Shown here one piece after another: positions 59,474 through 64,000 of a stretch of 64,000 bases of DNA. Made by a program: the position numbers and the translations under genes. The notes beneath the pieces are model-generated. The model was not told the DNA's origin. It saw only the letters and a program-made list of their open reading frames with translations, and searched no databases. The stretch comes from CAMLIZ01 sp036231905. Its GTDB lineage: Bacteria; Pseudomonadota; Gammaproteobacteria; Burkholderiales; Burkholderiaceae_C. Position 1 is the stretch's first letter, and each line of letters opens with the position of its first letter. The stretch is taken from contig NZ_JAZARE010000001.1 in NCBI RefSeq assembly GCF_036231905.1, positions 558,001-622,000 on the forward strand, written 5' to 3'.

Positions 59474-59479
59474 CCTGCG

Positions 59480-61090
59480 ATGGCCAGCGATGACCCGCGC
59501 ATCGCCGAGCTGGAGCGCGCACTGGCCGAAGCGCTGGCCCGCTGCGCCCAGGCCGAACAGGCCGCCCAGGCCAAGGGCCGGCTGATCGCCCATGTGAGCC
59601 ATGAGATCCGCACGCCGCTCAATGGCGTGCTGGGCCTGACCGAACTCGCGCTTCAGGCCGCACAAACCCCTTCGCAGCGCCGCCACCTGGTGATGGCGGT
59701 GGAGGCCGGCCACGCACTGCTGCAGATGGCCAACGACCTGCTGGACATCTCGCGCCTGGAGGCCGGCAAGATGGTGCTGCACGAAGAGCCCTTCGACCTG
59801 CCGGAAACGCTGGCCTCGGTGTTCCGCGGCGTGATGCCGCAGATGCGCAGCAAGGGCCTGCTGGTGCGCTTTGACCACCGCGGGCCGGTGCACTGGGTGC
59901 GTGGCGACGTGACGCGGCTGCGCCAGATCGTGACCAACCTGCTGGGCAATGCGGTCAAGTTCACGCCGGCGGGCGAGCTGGTGCTTACCGCGGAAGTGGT
60001 GGTCACCGGCGCCGACACCTGCCTGGCCACCATCCGGGTGCAGGACACCGGCCCCGGCCTGCACCCCGCCTTGCGCGACCGCCTGTTCGAGGCCTTCGAA
60101 CAAGGTGGCGAGTTGCCGGCACGCGGCCAGGGTGGTGCCGGCCTCGGCCTCTCCATCGCGCGCGGCCTCGCCCGAGCGCTCGGCGGCGAGCTGGCGGTGG
60201 ACAGCCAGCCGGGCCAGGGCTGCACCTTCACCCTCACCCTGCCCTTCGGCCTGGCCACCGATCCGGACCCGCTGCCCATGCCCGCGCCGGGCCGAGCCTG
60301 GCTGGTGTTTCCCAACCCGCACATTGCGCGCTGGGTCGAACAGCGCTTGCACCGCCTGGGCTGGTCCTCGCTCGGCTTCGACACCCTCGAGGCGGCAGTG
60401 GCCCACGCCGGGCGGCTGGCGCTGGCCGACCAGCCGCAACTGCTGCTGGTGTCCGAACGCGCGCTGCGGCCGGACAGCAACCTGGCCGCCGCCCGCGCCG
60501 CGCTGCCGCAAGCGGAAATGCACCTGCTGGTGCGGCCCGACTGGAACGTGCCGGCGCTGGAGCGCGAAGCCCTTGCGTTGGGTTTCACCCTCAACATCGC
60601 GCCGCTGTCGCCGCGCGACCTGATGCGAATGGCCGGCGCCGCCGCCACGCCCCACAGCCCGCCACCACCGGGCAGCGCCCCGGCGCCCCTGCCCGGCTGG
60701 CAGGGCGGCGTGCTGCTGGTGGAAGACAACCCGGTGAACCAGCTCATCGGCGAGGAGTTCCTCAAGGCGCTGGGCGTGCCGGCCCGGGTGGCCGACAGCG
60801 GCGAGGCCGCGCTGCGCGCCTGCCTGGCCCAGCCGCCGCAACTGGTGCTGATGGACGTGCAGATGCCGGTGATGGACGGCCGCCAGACCTGCCGCCGCCT
60901 GCGCGAGATGCAGCACGAGGGCCGGCTGCCGGGCTTCCCCATCCTGGCGCTCACCGCGCATGCGATGGGCGCCGAACGCGAGCAGTGCCTGGCCGCCGGC
61001 ATGGACGGCTACCTCAGCAAGCCGCTGATGCTGCACACCCTGCGCGAGGAGCTGGCGCGCTGGCTGCCCGGGGCCGTGCACCACCGCTGA
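59480..61090 (+). CDS. soluble hybrid histidine kinase with receiver domain
   Basis: A 536-residue kinase without membrane helices. A short coiled coil (about 5-33) leads straight into HisKA with His41 in AHVSHEIRTPLNGVLG, HATPase (about 140-258; VTNLLGNAVKFTPAG, GGAGLGLSIARGLA), a degenerate receiver-like region (about 270-385, starting AWLVFPNPHIARWVEQRLHR and lacking the acceptor Asp), and a true receiver (about 410-530) with Asp459 in LMDVQMPVMDG. No input domain is fused, so a partner must supply the signal. It follows the second binding protein by six bases, hinting at a ligand-to-kinase link, though the two are in different compartments. Confidence 0.9.
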   Translation: MASDDPRIAELERALAEALARCAQAEQAAQAKGRLIAHVSHEIRTPLNGVLGLTELALQAAQTPSQRRHLVMAVEAGHALLQMANDLLDISRLEAGKMVLHEEPFDLPETLASVFRGVMPQMRSKGLLVRFDHRGPVHWVRGDVTRLRQIVTNLLGNAVKFTPAGELVLTAEVVVTGADTCLATIRVQDTGPGLHPALRDRLFEAFEQGGELPARGQGGAGLGLSIARGLARALGGELAVDSQPGQGCTFTLTLPFGLATDPDPLPMPAPGRAWLVFPNPHIARWVEQRLHRLGWSSLGFDTLEAAVAHAGRLALADQPQLLLVSERALRPDSNLAAARAALPQAEMHLLVRPDWNVPALEREALALGFTLNIAPLSPRDLMRMAGAAATPHSPPPPGSAPAPLPGWQGGVLLVEDNPVNQLIGEEFLKALGVPARVADSGEAALRACLAQPPQLVLMDVQMPVMDGRQTCRRLREMQHEGRLPGFPILALTAHAMGAEREQCLAAGMDGYLSKPLMLHTLREELARWLPGAVHHR

Positions 61091-61104
61091 AGGCGGCGGG
61101 TTCT

Positions 61105-62055
61105 TCAGCGCATCGTCCTCGCCAGGAAGGCATTCACTTCGGCATGCAGCCGGCTGCGCTGCTGCTCCAGGTGCATCAGGTGCGTGGCGCGCGGGATGCA
61201 GACATCGGCCTTGTCGCGGCTGCCCAGCGCGGCGAGCAGGCGCGCTGCATCGTCGTCGTTGCACAGCGAGTCCCAGGCGCCCCGCACCAGCAGCGTGGGA
61301 GCCTGCACGCCACCCGGCTCGTAGACCCAGTGGCCGGCCCACAGGCGCTCGATCTCGGCCGACGGTCCATCGGGCACCCGCACGGCGAGCGGCCGCCGCT
61401 CATGGGCGTGCGGATCGGTCGCCAGCCAGTCGGCGCCCCAGGCCTCGAAATGCGCCTCGTCCAGCACCTGCTCCTCGCCGCGCGGCACGTCCGCGATGAA
61501 ACGTCGGTACTGCGCAAGCAGCGACACCAGGCGATGCGAACTGGCCGGCCCGGGCGCCGGGGCCGCCCCGTGCCGCAGGACGATGGGGCCGAACAGCGCC
61601 AGCGCCTGCACGTCCTGCGGTCGTGTGGCGGCGTACTGCGTCGCCACGCAGCCACCCCACGAATGACCCAGCAGGGCGATCGGCCGGTCGCCGTTGCACT
61701 GGCGCACCGCCGCAACGCCGCGTTGCAGCTGGGCCAGCCATTGCGGCAGACGGCCCGCAGGCGTGTCGTCTGCACCGGCCGGGTAGCGGTCGGACGCGCC
61801 ATACCCGGCGAAGTCCAGGCCCCAGGCCCGCAGGCCTGCCGCATTCAGCTCATCGGCCCACGAGCGGCCGTCGAAACGCCGGAAGACCGACAGGTCTGCG
61901 CCGAAGGTGGATCCGTGCACGTAGAGCACATCACCCACGGGCGCAGGGCTTGAGGTCGCCTGCAGATGCAGCGCGAGCGTGGGCTCGCCGGCTTCTTCGA
62001 GGCGGAAGGTATCGTGCAGGGCAGCTGGCGTGGAGGCGTTCGGGGCGGGCGGCAT
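61105..62055 (-). CDS. alpha/beta hydrolase
   Basis: A 316-residue hydrolase. Nucleophile Ser132 in ALLGHSWGGCVATQYA; oxyanion region VLYVHGSTFGADLS (about 43-56); acid in VRGAWDSLCNDDD (near 262-274) and base His in ATHLMHLEQQR (near 291-301). No signal peptide. A cap domain is present between about residues 160 and 245. The closest subgroup looks like general esterases or lysophospholipases; I cannot name the substrate. It is convergent with the hybrid kinase (14-base gap) and follows the GFA gene on the same strand (82-base gap). Confidence 0.88.
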   Translation of the reverse strand: MPPAPNASTPAALHDTFRLEEAGEPTLALHLQATSSPAPVGDVLYVHGSTFGADLSVFRRFDGRSWADELNAAGLRAWGLDFAGYGASDRYPAGADDTPAGRLPQWLAQLQRGVAAVRQCNGDRPIALLGHSWGGCVATQYAATRPQDVQALALFGPIVLRHGAAPAPGPASSHRLVSLLAQYRRFIADVPRGEEQVLDEAHFEAWGADWLATDPHAHERRPLAVRVPDGPSAEIERLWAGHWVYEPGGVQAPTLLVRGAWDSLCNDDDAARLLAALGSRDKADVCIPRATHLMHLEQQRSRLHAEVNAFLARTMR

Positions 62056-62137
62056 GGTGCATGTCGGTGGTGTCGGTCACCGATGGTCACCGCCCGGGCG
62101 CATCACGCTTCGATGGGGATAGAAGTGTGGATGCAGG

Positions 62138-62587
62138 TCAGGATCGGACTGGGCGCTCGTCCGGATGCGAGATGCGGCCGGTGTCGAAGGTGGGCAGCCC
62201 GGCGGCATCGCCGTACCACCGCATGCGGCTGGACCACCATTGATGGATGCGCGGCGGCACAAGCTCGGGCTCGTCCAAGGTGCCCAGCATCGCAGACACG
62301 AGCCGGCTGCCCACCTTGGGCGGTGGCGGCAGGTCGTCGGTGCCGTACAGGTGCGTGCCGCACGCGCCGCAGAAGTAGCGGGTGAAGTGCTCCGACGAGT
62401 GCAGCGCCTGCGGATGGCCCCGGGTCACGCGGAAGTGTTCCTCCCGCACGCTGAACCAGCAGACAGCGCCCGCACCCGAGATGCGCCGGCAGATCGAGCA
62501 GTGGCAGTAGCCGGCGTCGAACACCGCCTGCACCGCGTACCGGACGGCGCCACAGAAGCAGCCTCCGCACAACACACCGGGCTCCAT
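62138..62587 (-). CDS. GFA-family zinc protein (glutathione-dependent formaldehyde-activating-like)
   Basis: A 149-residue protein from ATG 62587; the longer frame adds a leader with no family resemblance. Zinc-binding cysteines are in order: LCGGCFCGAVRY (about 6-17), YCHCSICRRISG (about 27-38) and YFCGACGTHLYG (about 71-82). This is the GFA / CENP-V fold. Despite the name, most members have no proven formaldehyde role. A small soluble protein of standard length. Confidence 0.92.
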   Translation of the reverse strand: MEPGVLCGGCFCGAVRYAVQAVFDAGYCHCSICRRISGAGAVCWFSVREEHFRVTRGHPQALHSSEHFTRYFCGACGTHLYGTDDLPPPPKVGSRLVSAMLGTLDEPELVPPRIHQWWSSRMRWYGDAAGLPTFDTGRISHPDERPVRS

Positions 62588-62757
62588 GCATGCTCCTTCG
62601 CAGTGGATGTCGTGGCACTGTAAGCGGCGCACGCCGCTCACACGACCACCCCCCGGAATGAGGGGGTCACCCCTCTCAGGGGCACAGCCGTTGCCGCTCT
62701 TTTTGCTTGCTTCGAGCTTCCCGATGGCCGGGAGGCAGCGCGCTGGAGGTGGTTGTC

Positions 62758-64000
62758 ATGACACACACGATGGATTGCCAAGGGCGTGCGGCCGGTTCGG
62801 GTGGGCTGGGTCAAGTCGCGCTCGCGGTCGCCTTGGCGCTCATCGCCGTGCCCGCTGCCGCAAAACATGCCGAACGCGATGGCATCGGCCTGTTGTCGTT
62901 GGATGACATCGCCACCCTGGGCGGCAAGCTGCTGGACACGTCGGGCAAGCTGCTCGGCGCCGCCGCACCGGATGCCTCCACGGCGACGTCACCGTCCGCC
63001 GGCAACAGCACGCCCAGCCTGGCCGGCATCAAGCTGCGCAAGCCACCGCCGGTGACCATCGACCCGCGGCGCTCGCTGATCGTGACCGAGGCGGCGGTCC
63101 TCTCGTCCTTCCCCATCCTCGACGTGCTGAACCGCCTGGCGGCGGGCAGCCCGAACTCCATCAGCGCACGCCAGCTGTTCGACCAGTGGATGGACCTGCA
63201 GAACGCTGCGCCCGGCATCGGCCAGGGCGGCCACTGCAACGACGAGCTCACCAACGGCGCCCCGACGCTCAACGGCTTCCAGTTCGACTGCCCGCGGGCC
63301 GAAGGCAGCCTGGTGGGCGCCAACCCCACCGACGGCGGCCCGAATGCCTTCCAGCCGGTGGCGGTGGTGAACCGCTTCGACCTGGCCACCGACCCGCGCA
63401 AAGGCGGCACCGACTGCGGCGAGTACCGCATCACCTATGCCAAGGTGAGCGGCGTGACGGTGAGCACCAACCGCATGCAGATCATCTTCGAAGGCGTACT
63501 GCCCAACCCCGCGCCCAACGGCCGGGACCTGAGCGGCTGCCGTCCGGTGGCGCAGTTCTGGGCCGACCTGAGCACCGTATCCGACCCGGCGGTGCGGGCC
63601 TCACGCCTGAAGAGCTTTTTCTTCACCGGCCTGCCGGGCTTCCAGCCGGTGGTGCAGGCTTCACACTACGGCTTTGCCACGCCCAACGCCCAAGGCCAGA
63701 TCCGCACCAACCTGTTCATGCAGTTCAACTGGGCGCTGCGCGAGTACCGCCTGGGCCTGGTGAACAACCGGCTGAAGGTGCTGGCGCTGCCCAACGGCCA
63801 GTCACCTGCGGGCCAGCTGTTCAACGAGACCGATGCGCATCCCAAGGGCGCCGATTTCCGCAACAGCTTCCTCTCGGTGGTGTCCAGCCTGGCGGTCAAC
63901 GACATCAACACCTTCAATGCCAACGCGCTGCCCAGCCGCTTCGATGCGGGTGACGGCGACCAGCAGCACGCCACCAAAGGCAACTACCCGGCGCAGTTCA
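62758..64000 (+). CDS. large secreted protein of unknown function (3' end beyond window)
   Basis: The frame opens at ATG 62758 after a perfect GGAGGT and is still open at base 64000, giving 414 visible residues. A signal peptide (about 16-36, LGQVALAVALALIAVPAAAK) precedes a Ser/Ala/Thr-rich linker (about 60-95). The body has few motifs: TIDPRRSLIVTEAAVLSSFP, QPVAVVNRFDLATDPRKGGT, CGEYRITYAKV, QFWADLSTVSDPAVRASRLK, plus four cysteines that may form disulfides. I recall similar NRFDLA / CGEYRI proteins in myxobacteria and some betaproteobacteria, all uncharacterised. Periplasmic or extracellular location is likely. Confidence 0.75.
   Translation, partial: MTHTMDCQGRAAGSGGLGQVALAVALALIAVPAAAKHAERDGIGLLSLDDIATLGGKLLDTSGKLLGAAAPDASTATSPSAGNSTPSLAGIKLRKPPPVTIDPRRSLIVTEAAVLSSFPILDVLNRLAAGSPNSISARQLFDQWMDLQNAAPGIGQGGHCNDELTNGAPTLNGFQFDCPRAEGSLVGANPTDGGPNAFQPVAVVNRFDLATDPRKGGTDCGEYRITYAKVSGVTVSTNRMQIIFEGVLPNPAPNGRDLSGCRPVAQFWADLSTVSDPAVRASRLKSFFFTGLPGFQPVVQASHYGFATPNAQGQIRTNLFMQFNWALREYRLGLVNNRLKVLALPNGQSPAGQLFNETDAHPKGADFRNSFLSVVSSLAVNDINTFNANALPSRFDAGDGDQQHATKGNYPAQF

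Overview
The window is very GC-rich, densely coded DNA (strong G/C bias at third codon positions, short gaps, ATGA/GTGA overlaps). Gene content points to a betaproteobacterium of the order Burkholderiales, probably near the Leptothrix/Rubrivivax/Rhizobacter group. The indicators are the ResB/CcsA cytochrome c maturation pair with cytochrome c4 and EngB, msrPQ, a DUF1631 protein, a double-length UvrA, paired Ku genes and the chrB-chrA layout. This placement is inferred from gene families, not from a search. No rRNA, tRNA, CRISPR array, transposase or phage gene was seen.

Layout. 1-5.5 kb: BON-domain protein (cut by the left edge), PEBP protein, a small ORF broken by a 22-bp tandem duplication, a hybrid histidine kinase with a HicB-like protein, and a divergent hemerythrin-BLUF pair. 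5.5-8.2 kb: a Ku / MerR-TPR / Ku operon without ligD. 8.3-12.2 kb: atypical SDR, LysR regulator, YihY membrane protein, POT peptide transporter. 12.4-16.7 kb: an envelope cluster (secreted SGNH hydrolase, single-pass protein, Lnt-like acyltransferase with a long C-terminal membrane extension). 16.7-20.8 kb: LysR regulator divergent from doxX-GST, then a TPR/winged-helix regulator and a beta-propeller protein. 20.8-26.5 kb: a six-gene minus-strand arsenic operon (arsR, di-iron hydroxylase, arsC, aquaglyceroporin, an ArsN-ArsO fusion with a Cys-rich tail, MFS exporter) behind a perfect palindromic operator lying on the arsR start codon. 26.6-28.8 kb: a Tat-exported phospholipase C behind four PhoB half-sites in 11-bp phase. 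28.9-33.2 kb: a chromate operon (chrB, chrA, and a superoxide dismutase-rhodanese fusion) with a divergent MFS gene. 33.25-35.4 kb: groESL with promoter, CIRCE and terminator. 35.5-43.4 kb: DUF1631, hydrolase, engB, cytochrome c4, resB, ccsA and a small conserved gene. 43.4-44.0 kb: a roughly 590-bp near-palindrome without a gene. 44.1-45.8 kb: msrPQ with a REP-like insert. 45.9-51.2 kb: TPR-GGDEF protein, a small TPR-like protein, and a membrane histidine kinase coupled to a solute-binding protein. 51.3-56.9 kb: tandem-fused UvrA. 57.1-61.1 kb: two duplicated branched-chain-type binding proteins and a soluble hybrid kinase. 61.1-64 kb: hydrolase, GFA protein and a secreted protein running off the right edge.

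Overall theme: stress defence, with separate modules for arsenic, chromate, DNA breaks, nucleotide excision repair, periplasmic methionine oxidation and heat shock. Several modules carry fusions that join normally separate partners (ArsN+ArsO+Cys tail, SOD+rhodanese, UvrA+UvrA). Three predicted promoters (arsR, chrB, engB) place the transcription start on or next to the ATG, with no Shine-Dalgarno sequence, suggesting leaderless mRNAs.
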